Below, piece after piece: positions 1-12,317 of a DNA stretch of 64,000 nt (position 1 is the first letter of the stretch; each line of letters starts with the position of its first letter). The DNA is taken from assembly GCA_963070105.1 (NCBI GenBank), contig OY718804.1:6595317-6659316 (forward strand). The letters run 5' to 3'. A program made the position numbers and the translations under genes. The notes beneath the pieces are model-generated. The model was not told the DNA's origin and ran no database searches. It saw nothing but the letters and a program-made list of their open reading frames with translations. Source of the DNA: Litomosoides sigmodontis (lineage: Eukaryota > Nematoda > Chromadorea > Rhabditida > Onchocercidae).

Positions 1-1348
1 GGAGGGAATGGAACACAAACCTGTAACCCAACTGCAACGATAACAGCATCTCTCGCGTCATCTTTTTGTAAAAGTTGATGAATTTGATCACTTTCGGGTT
101 TTCTACTGTTCACGTTATACGTAACACAGATTATTTTCCAATCCAGCGCATTCATTTAAGAGGTCACATCCCAAACGATAGTTGATGGTTACTTATCAAT
201 TCATATCACCCGATAACTTTTCTAAATAATTATAAGCAACAATTTCATACAAGCTTTATCAAGCTGTGATCTCATAACCTCGATCCTTGAAATGTGATTA
301 TTCGCTAAGAATTTCCAAGTAAATTACGAATACCTTCAATCACAATTAAATTTATATATTATATTTCACCTTAACTTCGTGTGTGTGGCATCAGGAGTCA
401 TAGAAGGAACCAAGATAATCGTGATCATCAAAATACTCCGCAGAGATGGCACTCATAACCTTCCAAAAATAATGAAATACTGTCAAAGCATACTTTATAC
501 AGGACAAGAAGAAATGAAAACCAAGCGATGTGAGCCAGAAAAATTGACCGCGACCAAGCAAGATAGTGGTCTAATTTAAAAAAAACTAGAATGTGAAATC
601 TTGAAAAATAACTTGCAAAACTTTCAGTGGTGCCAAATATGGTCGTGACCCGATAGTAACCGATAACGTGATAAAAACTAAATTAGACTAGATCATTTCA
701 ATAAAAATAGCGTGCTGAAACAACATTCCGCAAACCAGAAAAGACGTCCAGTAATTATGCTTAATGTAAAAGTTATACAGGCCAAGAAAAACTTCAAAAA
801 GAAGAATGTTTTAACTGGAAATATCAAGATACTTCATACAGATTTAAAAAAAAAAACTGAGATACGCAGTAAATTCAAGTCTAAAGATAAATTAAACGGT
901 TATCCAACCAACACAAATGTAACGGTTACGAATAAAACTTTTAAGAATAAAACGATACACTAAAAATGAAATGGTACAGTAAAATCTTTAACTTTGTAAA
1001 GACGTAACTCGAATTCACTCCAATTTAGTATTTAAGATCCACATTAACGAATTTCTGAAAATGTTGGAAACAGCAACATCAGCAGAAATATTGAGAGATC
1101 TATTAAATTTATCTATAAATCAGGATATAAGTGTGCACTATAGATACTGATTGATACGATCAGAATTTATTTCCACAACAGAAAATATCAACGAAATTTA
1201 ACTAAACAGAAATATTGACATCACATATTTTATTACTTCAGAGACGATGCAGCAGCAAAAACTGAAGTTATAATTCAACATATAACTTTTCATGCAATCA
1301 ATAACCAATAAACAATAAAAAATGTCTAATTACCGTCCCCATGAAACT
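1..1348. other. Intergenic, no gene recognised
   Basis: Short open frames here (for example 712-963 on the + strand) are Lys/Asn-rich AT-driven translations without splice context or family resemblance. The right end probably holds the 3' UTR of the MATH-BTB gene: an AATAAA on the minus strand lies near 1228-1233, about 115 bases after its stop codon. Confidence 0.5.
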
Positions 1349-3639
1349 CTATCTGATAGCAGCTCGTCGTACACGCTTACGAAGTGGTGGCCGACTGTCA
1401 TTTGCCAAAACGTTACCAGAACCCGTCGAAGCGCTTTCATCACTACCGCTGAAACTAAAATCTCCAGAATTTGTAGCACCATCACCAACTAATACTGATT
1501 CCAAAAGATCGTTTGCCAACTCCGATCTTTCTCTCTTCATTTGTTTCCATTCTGCAGAGCGCAAGACATCTCGGTGATGCAGTGACATATATTTTGTGCA
1601 CGCCTGTACAAAAATAATTTAACCTTAAAAGAAGCAAAAACAGAATAGAAATTTTTTGATAGAAATAGAAGGAAGATACTATTCTTTACTTCAAAACAAC
1701 TATCTACAAATAACAATTTGCATATGGGATAACTGATAACGCTTTCATTATCGTGTGAATAGAAGTTAGTGATGCGACGACGACGAGCTAACATAGTTTC
1801 ATACAACCCTTAAAATGTTGTTGAGAAGAAAACGAAAGCTATTGTAATTCAAAATTAATATTAAATGTCAATTCTAACTTGTTTAAGTATTGAAGCTGAA
1901 TAAGTATCAGCAAACACTGCGGTAGAGGCGACATTTTTACAGTTAATAGTAGTTGAGAGATATCGCTCGCACTGCTCCTTAAGGGGCAGAATAGCGTATT
2001 TATCAGCTATGGCTAAAACATCTTCGGCATAGCCTTCCACAAGATCTGTCGAACCTGTATATATGTAGTCTACCATGGCCCGCACCTTAAAGTTCAATAT
2101 GACCGTCAAATCAATTAAATGTTTTGAATGTAAGGCCCAATACATCGTGAACTTCGTAGAAATTCGCCCATACTACTTACAGGTTCAAACCTCGAATCCT
2201 GAATATCAATAATTCCTTTCTGTGCTTCCAACATTGATTCCTGCGCAAACATTGAACGAAATACTTCGCTATGTTGTCCCAATATGCACCGGTGAGCTTT
2301 AAGCGTCTTATTACCAACCTACAAGCTTTATATCACCATGCTGCAGACGGCTCGATTTAGAAATGCAACCGCCTGTACGACAATGAGAAAATCTTAAAAT
2401 GTGGGGTAAGACGAGCATATGTACCTTTATAGTGCAATCTGCAAACAGTTCACTGTCCAGCATATCTTTTAGAGAGTCTCGTATCGAAACCTCGTTCTTT
2501 TCATCGAAATCGTCCAGGGGCTCTGCTTCCACTGCTTGTTCAACGCTAATTTTCGATCCAGGAGGAAAATATTCAACCTCGCAAATCAGGAGTAAAGCTC
2601 CATCCGTTTTCAATGCTGCCATCATCTTATCTCGTGAAACCTTCCAATATGCAGTTATCAGTTCTTATACCGACAACATTTGAGTGCGAAAGTTTTATAG
2701 ATTCGATTAGTCACGAAGTTCAGTAACTGCTTCACATCTGCACAGTACACTTTTAATATCCATTTACAAATAATTTTCAAAGCTAGCTTCCTGTTTTCCT
2801 CTAAATTTGATTCATAACGCTATTGCCCAGTAACAAACCTGAAACTTCCCACGACCTTGTTGATTGGTGAAATCTTTGGTATCCCTGCACACACTAACCC
2901 TTAATGAATTTGCATCCAAAGCGTAAATTTGAAATTCCGTCATTATCGGATCTTCACCACGCTGAAAATTGAAAACGCTATTGTAAATTTCAGAACACTT
3001 CTCACTGATTACAGTATTGTATACAAATCTTTAACCCACGGAAGCCGCAGTTTCTGAAAAGAAACACCATTAATTACCTGCAGGCCTACTTGTCGCAAAA
3101 AGAAAGAAACATTGCCAACATCCTCTTCTCTTTTCCCATTTGGATACACATGCAGTTCCCATGTAACTGTAGGTGCTTGCGGACATCCAAACTGTTTACT
3201 GATTAAATTATGCCCATTTTTGAATAATTTCATCAGTTTTTCGAACTGGAAAGAATAACGAAGATTAGATTCAATTATATATTGCTCAAACTTATAACTT
3301 GTTACTTGTACTGCAAAAAATATGAACACACAAAACAAAACACTGATATCACCTGGTCGATCTTCCATTCCAACCGAGTGGAGATAGCAGTAACTTTGGT
3401 TGCCTGCTTCGAAACTACTTCAAGACGACGCGGTTGCTGAGGCGATGCATCTTCAGCTGAAATTCCATTTATTAAATCATGATTTTATAATTTACATTAT
3501 TTCACAACTTTTATAAGTTGCAAATAAGCTGGTCGCACAAACTAAGTATTTCTACACACCGAAACTCCGAAAAAAGCATACAGCGTGTTGGTGTCCTCAA
3601 TCCCGAAATCTGTACGGCTGCGTTCATCCGAGTCGACAT
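1349..3639 (-). CDS. SPOP-like MATH-BTB (BATH) protein, CUL3 adaptor
   Basis: Eight exons join in phase to 430 aa: 3639-3558, 3456-3353, 3245-3078, 2961-2839, 2640-2425, 2318-2181, 2085-1879, 1603-1349. The MATH domain spans roughly residues 55-210; its core reads VTWELHVYPNGKREED followed by a GNVSFF strand. The BTB/POZ domain spans roughly 235-350 (DMLDSELFADCTIK, then KAHRCILGQHSEVFRSMF, then VDYIYTG). A BACK-like tail and a basic, Ser-rich C-terminus ending RKRVRRAAIR follow, placed like the nuclear signal of SPOP. Proteins of this type recruit substrates to Cullin-3 E3 ligases through the MATH domain, so that role is inferred from family. The first exon and its T|GTGTAG donor are the weakest part of the model. 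Exons 2-8 fit splice signals and phase throughout. I cannot say which nematode bath gene this is. Confidence 0.88.
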
Positions 3640-5541
3640 AACACAAGCTGGATAAATGAAAACTGAAACCACCAAACATCACTAAAATCCACTGCTTGCA
3701 ATTCCTTCTCAACCGACTTAGTTATCTTATAAGCAAAATTAAGCAAAACTAGTTATAAGCAAATATGCGAATATCAACCATTCTTAACCTATTCATTACC
3801 GACGGCAACCGGTACATTACTAAGACTGCTCAAAGACAGTAAGACGAAATAACTGTATTCTAAACTATTTTACAATGACTGTTTCTCATAATTCCACCTG
3901 GCACGGTAACTATAGAGAGCCCGCAATGTTTTGAAATGCTTATCACGACATACACTCAAATAAATCGGAAGATGTCGTCAGACCGAGAGCTGTTTTACGA
4001 TCTTACATAGATAATACAGGCATTTCGCTAATCACATCGATAAAACAATTTCATTGAAATCTTAAAAGCAATAACATTCTTTTTCCACAAACTCTCTGAA
4101 TAGAGCAAACTACATGAAATTCCAGCTAATGTGTCGGCTTCTTCAGGACTCTGTCAATCACTGAAAGTATTTTGTGTTTTGAATTAAATGACAAATTCCA
4201 GGTTGTCTATGAGTTGCTATAAATTTTTTGTTCATCGTTGAATAGAAAAGAAGCTGAGGAAGTTAATGTATTAACGTCAAGCCCACTACGAATTCCTATT
4301 CGTCCCTCCTCTTCTGAAGTCGTTTCTTTTATTTTCCATCAATTACAACTTCAACGCACATGCGCTAGAGTTTCGTGCCATAATGAAGCAACCAACAGAC
4401 ACGATGTTCAGTGATCGCTTCTGAATTGCGGTTGAACACTTCACTTGCTTGATGTAATTCAGTCAATCACGACTCATGTGACTCTTACTCTGCCCTCAGC
4501 AAACGACATCCCGGACCACACTTAAAGTAGTCTCAATCTTCACCAATACAATACTCTCGAAAACATCGGAAACAACAAACGCTGTCTGAAGTTTAAGGAT
4601 ATTCTGCGGCTCTGAATGAACGTTTTGAAACAGCCGACGTCTCAACGAGGCGGACGATATTTATCTAGTTATCAGCGTTAGGTTTCACATTGAAGTACTG
4701 GCCGGGGCACTGCAAAGGAGGGAAGGGTCATTAACAGATGCCGTTCCGAATAATTCCATGAATAGAGTGCTATTATGCTACTGAATGGATTAAAAAGTTT
4801 GATAGCAATTCTAAGCAGAATAACCGTCAGCTCCATATATGAAAGTAGCCGCTGCGGTTGCTTTAATCAAGTGACTGAATTGCGTTACATCATCGATCGG
4901 GTTGCATAATTGATTTACTTTTTTCGCTAAGAAATTTCCATGCTCGTGACTAATGGCTACCGTATTTGCCTTTCTTTTCTATATTTGAAATTTCAATTGT
5001 ATGTTCTGCTTATAAACGGCGCCTTTACTGAATATGATTATAGTTGATGGATGATATGTGATATGCGTTAGCGCTTGAGAGTAAAAAAACAAAATGAAAT
5101 CCATTGAAAGCAGTGGAGACGTAAAAAAACGTAGTCAGGAAGAAACTTATAGGTCGTTTGATTATTTTATCGCAAAGGTTATAAACATTTGCTGTTTAGA
5201 AAGAATTACGAAGCGGAATGTTTGCGCAATATGTTGGATAAGTTTTTTGAAGTTTTCTTTACGTTAAATAAAATCGAGGGTGCCACCGCTGGTTTAATTA
5301 AATGAAAAATCAAGAAGAGAATTGAGATTCCGATACACGTTGGGTAAGGCACTAAACAAGCCAATATGTTGTGATGCAACGATATCAGGCCATCCATCAG
5401 TTAGCGATCCTTGGCATCATCAAATTACGGATTAAAGGTCGCTTACTTGTGTTCTCTCGGTCACTGTATTCTAAAAGACAGGAGAGCGATAAGACCGAAG
5501 GTAGCAATTGACGTTTTAACTATTAAATGAAATTCCAATTC
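3640..5541. other. Intergenic, nothing recognised
   Basis: About 1.9 kb with only short, unconvincing frames (for example 5206-5397 on the minus strand). I see no splice-bounded exon, tRNA fold or long repeat by eye. It should contain the promoter of the MATH-BTB gene. Confidence 0.4.
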
Positions 5542-6527
5542 TCACACCTCTTTCTTCTCGATCTGCGTAACATCCGCAGCTAATTCCTCCTTCTTTTGTG
5601 TCCCCGCAGGCGGCTGTAAAAACAAGGATTTTTCCGCCAAAGTGAACAGTGGAAATAGATGTATTGAGCAGAACGAATGAAGTGTTACCTCATCATCATC
5701 CGAGACAGGCGTTACGATCGGATTTTCTGTTTCATTTCGCCGATCCTACAAATCATTTATTCTATGTTACTCTCATCGCAACCTTACATTTTACTGAAAT
5801 ACCCTCTTCATAAGTAAGTAAGTTTAGTCCTTACAAGTAAATTAAATTTCGCATACATCTCAAATCCATAAATCATTGATGAAATCCTTACCGCTTCCTT
5901 CTTATCTTCCACCTTTTCTATTTTTTCCTTCCTTTCTGTTTCCCTGTTTTCCTTCTCTTCCTTACTTTTTTTTTCATCCTCTTTTTTGCTGCTGTTTTTG
6001 TCCATCTTTTTTTGCTCCTCATTTTTTTTTCCCTCTACCTTCTTTATGTCTTCTTCGTCTTTCTTATTTTCCTCCACCTTATTCTTGTTTTCCTGAGGTA
6101 TTGTTGCTGGCTGTGTTGGAGCAGCACTTATCTGGAAAGGTGAGTGTGGAGCAGAGAGCTTGATCGAAACCTCTTCAATATCTTCTTATTAGGTACGGCT
6201 TAAAACGATCATTTCCTTATGTTCAGATTAGATGCAACTACCTCTCTGTCGGTACACTGAGAACCTATCCTTCTTGGCATCAATGAAAGCTTGCTTGCTT
6301 AAATTATTTATCAATTCATTACCACTTCCTCCGTACATTGAGCTTCTTTGGTAAAGAAAAATTGAAGAGAAAGAAAAATTGAAGAGAGTGACCGGTGTGA
6401 GATTATTACTATAACTAACTGCCTTTGCATTGAACCGCCGTTCACTCTGATAATTCAATTCAACTTGCCTTCTTCCTCGCGCAACTGACGAGGCACAGTG
6501 TGATGTGGAAGCACATGAACAGAAGAG
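5542..6527 (-). CDS. Lys/Glu-rich uncharacterised protein (5' end unresolved)
   Basis: Four exons join in phase: 6527-6242, 6181-5892, 5745-5689 and 5613-5542, ending in EKKEV and a TGA stop. The third-last exon encodes a run dominated by Lys and Glu that would be a highly charged helix or a disordered stretch. The next exon is acidic (PVSDDDE). The junction 6242/6181 uses donor AGAG|GTAGTT and acceptor AAGAAG|ATATTG and keeps the frame (RQR|DIEEV). The first listed exon is Cys/Ser-rich at its start. An upstream acidic exon with a possible start Met (MVAYDISELLDASGDEEEEV, about 6555-6626) would fit, but I could not settle its donor. No family recognised; low complexity makes resemblance searches unreliable. 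The gene lies between the MATH-BTB and HOT genes on the same strand. Confidence 0.5.
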
Positions 6528-7198
6528 AAATACTGAAACAGAAATGGAGAAGATTACTGGTGACGAACGACTTCCTCCTCCTCATCACCGCTAGCATCCA
6601 GTAATTCGGAAATATCGTATGCAACCATCTCGCCAAACAGCCAACCGTTGGCAACATTTCGATTTACTATCAATGAAGTTGATCAGCCTCATTTCCAATA
6701 TTATCCTTGGCTAATCATTTCTCTCTTGTAAGCTTAAAAAACTGATCCTCGGAAATTTTGCCAATTTTCAAAGTATCGCTTGCAGAGTCTCTCTCAGCAA
6801 CTTCCTTGTGCAATGTTGGAGTATGCGGATATTCGACTGTTCAATTTGAGACTTTTAAACGTTTAAAAATTTGAGACTTTTAAATCATTTGGAAAACAAA
6901 TTTTCATCACTTTAACTCATTATTTCTTTAACTGATTATTCGTTTATAGAAAAAAAATATATAACATACGAAAGTTTCATCCTACTAGAAAATGCTGATA
7001 CAATCTTTTTCTATTCCACCGAACTATTCTATTGCAGCAGTGATTTCGAGATTTATGAATTTATAATACGATTATTGCAAGTGTAATTTTTTCTCCGTCT
7101 ACTCGCTGCCTCTTGCTGGTGTGAAGTGATATACAAATATGGTCAGTGTAGCACATGCAGCATTTGAATGGACAACAATCTTTGGATTTCTTAAATTT
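6528..7198. other. Spacer; may hold 5' exon(s) of the K/E-rich gene
   Basis: Apart from the acidic candidate exon near 6555-6626, this AT-rich stretch shows nothing I can name. Its right half is probably the 3' UTR of the HOT/ODR-2-like gene. Confidence 0.35.
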
Positions 7199-9983
7199 TC
7201 AAACAATGACACGTACGACATGAAGGAAGGAGTTGTCACCAATGATCAACGAGTATATTGCATAATGAGAAATCAGCAGAAGGATTAGAAGGAATGCGTT
7301 AGGTGCGGAGGAAATGGCTATCGACAGGATATGGTCCATGTTGGCATAATTGCATAGTGAACCCGTACACGAGCACATTATCACCTGGAAATGAGAGAGA
7401 GGGAGAGAAAGAAAGAAAGGGAGATTAATAGGTAAGTAATTGGACATATTCAATTTGTTGTATATAAACTGATAGTGAAATGAACTTGTTACCTTAATGC
7501 TCAATGCTCACAATCATTGAGACTTTTGGATAACGACTGATTAGCTGATTGATTATTTAATTCAACTGAAAATAAGCCTAAAAAGAGGTAGATGACCTAA
7601 AAATCACTCACTCATTGCTTTATCCTCCTACGACATCATCCATTAACAGCTCAACGAGTGAGTGATGACTGCTAAAATGCTTACGAGGTCAGTGTTTGGA
7701 GTGAGCGCCACAAGATGAAACAAACGTCGATCAGTTGTACGGCACTCTGATTTCTCACTTAATGCGTCACGTACATCTTCATCGAGACCAAACAATAAAA
7801 ATCGATTCACACAACCACGCATTACTGCATGCGTTGAAACTAAAAGTTGTAAATATATTTTATAAAATTTTGCAAGGACTTTTGAAAAGGTAGCAAATTT
7901 TAACTTAAAGGGAATGTCAATTCAAACATAGCATCGATTCTCTAATAACGAAAAATCACTGAAATTTTAATGACAATTTGTTGACTAATTATAGCGAGTA
8001 AGTGCAAATTGTTTCAATGCCAATCTCACGCTTTTAAACCAAATTCAAATTTAATTATCCAAGTGAACATTTTGTGCCTTATAATAAACCAACGTATACC
8101 AAGCATTAAATTACAATTTAAACTAAATCAAGCTACCTGTAATCGAGGGGAAAATGTTTGATAAATCAGATTGGTCAAATGATTTCAGTACATGCGTTCA
8201 AATTTAGCAGAGATAATATCAGAGGGAAAAACGTAAAAATATCCTACCCATAATTCTAAGATTTTAATTTATTAACAGGCTCGCCGCTTTACATTAAGGC
8301 AAGAAGAACTTATTTCCTTAAAACAATAGCAAATGCTAAATTTTCAGCTGATTAAGAGTGCCCCTTTTGAATTTGCATAATCCTCTTAAAGGGAATCCTT
8401 CTCCTCACTTCCCTGATAATTATTATGCAAATTTGAAAATCTATTGCTTTTTTGGCTAATTTATATTTCAGTGAGGAAAAGAAAGAAAGAAAAATTTATG
8501 AAGTAGAAAAGAAGTTTTTTCTTTCCTCAGTAAATGAGCTCTTCTCTCTTGCATACTGAGGGAATGAAGAAATATAAGAGAAGAAAGTAGCATGGCACAT
8601 TGAAGATGAAAGACAAATTCTTCAGCGTTTTCCTCCCATCTCTTTGTCTCTCTTTAGGTGAATTACTAAAACTGAACCTTAAACCTCACCGCTTAGGTAG
8701 TGTTGAAATATCTCTGCTTCCCTTCATCGATCAGATGAGAAGCACGTTTTCTTCCACCATTTATTTGCAAAGTTTGCCTACTCTGTGCTTGATATCTAAG
8801 CTAAGTTAATCCATTTAGATAATAGTACCTGTGAGATAATACTTTCCACTCATTTTTTAAACTTCGAAGAAATACCGACACCACCAAGTTTGGAGCTAAC
8901 GTAGGATGCTTCGATTAGGATGTATGTGTGTGGACGAAGATCAAGCAATCCTTGTCATCGTAATCAACAGTACTGCTAGCAATGAAGTGGATATCTATCA
9001 CTTGTCATCCTCCCACCCGATCACGTCAACAGTCAAGTTTCATTAAGTGGGAGAAGGATACTGTCTCGTCGGAGAGAGTTTACTTTCTGCACGAAGTCTT
9101 CCTTAATATTTCATCACCCAAAAGAAATAAATGACAGATACCTCTCTCCCTCGCTCTCTCATTCTCACATCCACATCCATGCTGTTCCACACTACAACTA
9201 ACGTTCTTCCTAAAAGAAAGACTCCATAAAAAAGCACTTATGAACTTGAAAACAACCATCCATTGATGGATGAAAAGATAGATGCGGCGGAGAACTGAGC
9301 TGCTTCGAGTTATGCATGTCATTTTATGGCCAAATGAAAAAGCCGAACACTCCGCCAACTGAGTTGCACATGAGAAATGCAGCAACTAACATGAAAGATG
9401 TACGAAAGTAAAATCATAAAAAAAGGTACGCCATAAAAGGCCTCCGCAAGTGCAACTCACTTTTGAAATTACCTGAACGGTAAAGTTCCATGTTACTCGA
9501 ACAGTTTGATGTAATTCTGTCTCAAAATAGCAATATCAAGAAAGCTAAGGTAATAAAAATAATTTAATTTGTAGTGCTCAGTAATTTTAGTTTCGGATAA
9601 AAATACGCTCACAGCAGCACCGATTTAAATTATGGGTGCTAGTGGTAATTCTTACAAGAAAACTTACTACGTTCATAGATCTCTTCTACCAAGGTAAAAC
9701 AGGAGCCGCGACATTGGACAGTACCAATTTCGGAATCTGGTTCCCAACAATGATCGGTGAAATTTTTGGGTGGAAAATAGTGATGCATAAGCTGATTCCA
9801 TAGACTGAGATATGCGGTAGAAGCACAGCTGAAGCAAACTGACAAACGGGATGTCCTGGGATCAGACGACAGTAACAATGATGATGATGATGATGTTGAC
9901 AGTACGCCGATAAACTGATAAGCAACTAATAGCAGTGAATAAAAGATGGATCTCGCTTGACCGCGAATTGCAGTACTGCACAT
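7199..9983 (-). CDS. HOT/ODR-2-like Ly6 GPI-anchored protein
   Basis: Three exons, 9983-9671, 7839-7685 and 7384-7199, join in phase (1, then 0) to 217 aa. The N-terminus is a hydrophobic signal peptide (IFYSLLLVAYQFIGVL) followed by a short poly-Ser run coded by repeated TCA. The mature part carries a Cys pattern with VCFSCAS, PPKNFTDHCW, VQCRGSCFTLVEE, MRGCVNRF, SECRTTDRR and finally MCSCTGSLCNY. That order, with a CxC then LCN close to the end, is the three-finger Ly6/uPAR layout of the ODR-2 and HOT proteins of nematodes. A hydrophobic C-terminal tail (AFLLILLLISHYAIYSLI) fits a GPI-attachment signal. ODR-2 relatives act at neuronal cell surfaces, which is known of the family and only inferred here. 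The start ATG at 9983 is the only one ahead of the signal peptide. Intron 1 is 1.8 kb long. Confidence 0.85.
8370..8433. repeat. Imperfect inverted repeat carrying two POU octamers
   Basis: AATTTGCATAAT at 8370-8381 is matched by its exact reverse complement at 8422-8433. Both arms contain the octamer ATTTGCAT/ATGCAAAT. Between them, AGGGAA and TTCCCT pair again, so the whole can fold as an interrupted hairpin. It sits in intron 1 of the HOT-like gene. The octamer is the classic POU-homeodomain binding site; that it works as an enhancer here is inference. Confidence 0.6.
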
Positions 9984-12317
9984 TGCACGTTAGCTGATGC
10001 AGCTGCTGTCATGCAGCTAACCAATCATCATCAGGTAGTTCCCGACTGCGATGAGCTTGATCAGAGGTGGTGCTGTAAGAGCATTCATCACTGCTGTACA
10101 GTAGTAGTAGTAGTAGTAGTAGTAGCAGAAAGCAATTAGCTAGCATCTGCAGTACTATCCATGAAGGATCAGTGTATTGCTGCAATGAAATTAAACAATC
10201 TTCAAATAGAAACTTCTCTTCTCTCATTCGTTGTTAATAAGGATTAAATTAATCCAGGAATGGAGTGCCGGCTAGGGAAGATTCCCACCACCCATCCATC
10301 CACCTATTATCTCTCCAAAGAGTGAACAAACAGACTAGGCTCCTTCAAGCATTCTAACGGGTAAAATGTACGACGACAGGACGCAGTCGTGAATGGACCT
10401 CAGCCACGCCTTTCGTCAAAAGAGTTCATTTCACAGCCCACCCAGTTCGTCTCTTCAGTTGTCAAACGGTGGCACGGGATGACAATAATCACTTCATCAG
10501 GATAGAGCTAACAATTTGCTGACGTCAAGCTAAGGATCCGACTGTATAAGCTTTGATATGGGAAATAAACAGAGTCTTCCTCGCCCCACTTTCTCACCTG
10601 ACTTTCATTAATTCTGTGAGATAATGCAATACACACAGCTAGCTACCTGCATCTTCTTTGACACTGCAATCACATTGTCAGTATAGTTGCCGAGTATCAA
10701 CGATCCGTTCATCTCATCAAATTTCCATTTACCTTTTCATTTGCTTAAGTCGATCGTTTGTTTCACGTAGGTTTCATCGTTCGTTTCAAGCGATCATCGA
10801 ATCCAGTCGCTTTTTTCCTTTTCATGTGAAGTTAACTGAATGTGAACCTTCACATTTTCTTTTGTACTCAAAGGAAATGAAATAAATAATTTATAGATTT
10901 TACAGGATAAAGAAGTGTGACAATACTGAAATCCAAATATGTATATCAAATAAGTCAAATAAAAGCTAGGCATTTCACTTGAAGTTATTATAGTCCGAAT
11001 AACTAGTCAAACAACTTTCAGCATCTCCCAAGGATCATGGTCAACGTCGTCGAGTAACTTTATTTCGCTACACGAATCAACTCAAACTAGATATAATTTC
11101 ACAGAACCTTCCACAAAAACCAATTCCAATATCCGTCCACTCATTAGCCCGAGGTGCTAATGCTGATAATTTAGTGACCGAAATATTCAGATTCAAATAA
11201 CAGTGTGATGGTATTTGCATAAACTTAAAATACACGCATAGAAATAGCATTATACAAAACAGGAGATAAAAGGTGGTAAATAGGGCAACCTTGAACAATG
11301 AGATAAAAATGAATAATGAATGTATGGATATATATGAGGAATAATCGACATACCAGCAATGAGTATCCAAATGATAGCTAATAAATCTGATAACTGCCTC
11401 TAAATAATTTGCTGCAAACAGCAAAAAGCATGAATAATGCCTCACCAAAAAGAAGAGATGAAAACGTAAAAAAATAAATTAAATGCCCACTGGAGGAAAT
11501 GAAATTTACCGGGAATCCTCAAGGATTACACTGAACGCAACTTAATAAATTTAATGAATTTTAAAAACTATTGATCAAAAATCAATCGAAATAAATGATA
11601 TTTTCAATATGTCGTGATGATAAACTTCGAAATTGCTTTCTAAGAGTGCTAGGCTTAAACAATTAACAATGAACCAAATATTTCAGAAAAAGCAAGGACA
11701 TAATTTGCAAGTAAACAGAATAGAATATTAGAAAATAGTGACATCACCAAAAACATACTTTGTTAATAAGCATATTTTACATGATATGATCATAAGGAGA
11801 GGAATGATATAAGTAATTATAACAAATAAGGTGCACACTGCTTATTACGGAACGATCTCACTAGGTTGCTCAAATAGCTCAAAATTTAACGACTGGAAGA
11901 ACTAAGAGTTTCCTAACGATTTTTTTCGAAAACTTGAAAATAATCTTTTATAAAGCGTGCACTTTCTTAAAACCACTGAATTAAAAAATGTTGGTCGGAA
12001 AGGTGCTAAAGAACAACGCGCAAAAAAAATACGACGAGGATGAACTGGAAAGACGACTGGAAAAAAGCTATTTTAAGAGCACTTTTGACTTGCAAACAAC
12101 AAAAATCACCACTAATCGAAGTTGGTTGTTAAAATAAGTGCGTAAATTATTGCGAATAAAAGCGACGACAATTTCAAATACCGCCCCGAAACACTGGAAA
12201 TCAAAAGCCTTTCAAATTTAGTTCAAAACATATTGCATACATTTTCCCCGAGTACTTGAACGATACACAGGAGGGAGGAGAGTACAAGGAACTCAACTTG
12301 AAAACGAAATTTACGCA
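9984..12317. other. Intergenic, with a GTA trinucleotide run
   Basis: About 2.3 kb upstream of the HOT-like gene. A (GTA)n run lies at about 10100-10125. Frames around it translate as homopolymers on both strands and are not genes. A minus-strand frame at 11077-11448 is hydrophobic but has no splice context or recognisable motif. Confidence 0.4.

Noticed and set aside
9957..10227. Frames ending in poly-Val or poly-Leu around 10100
   Set aside because: Produced by the (GTA)n trinucleotide run in different phases.
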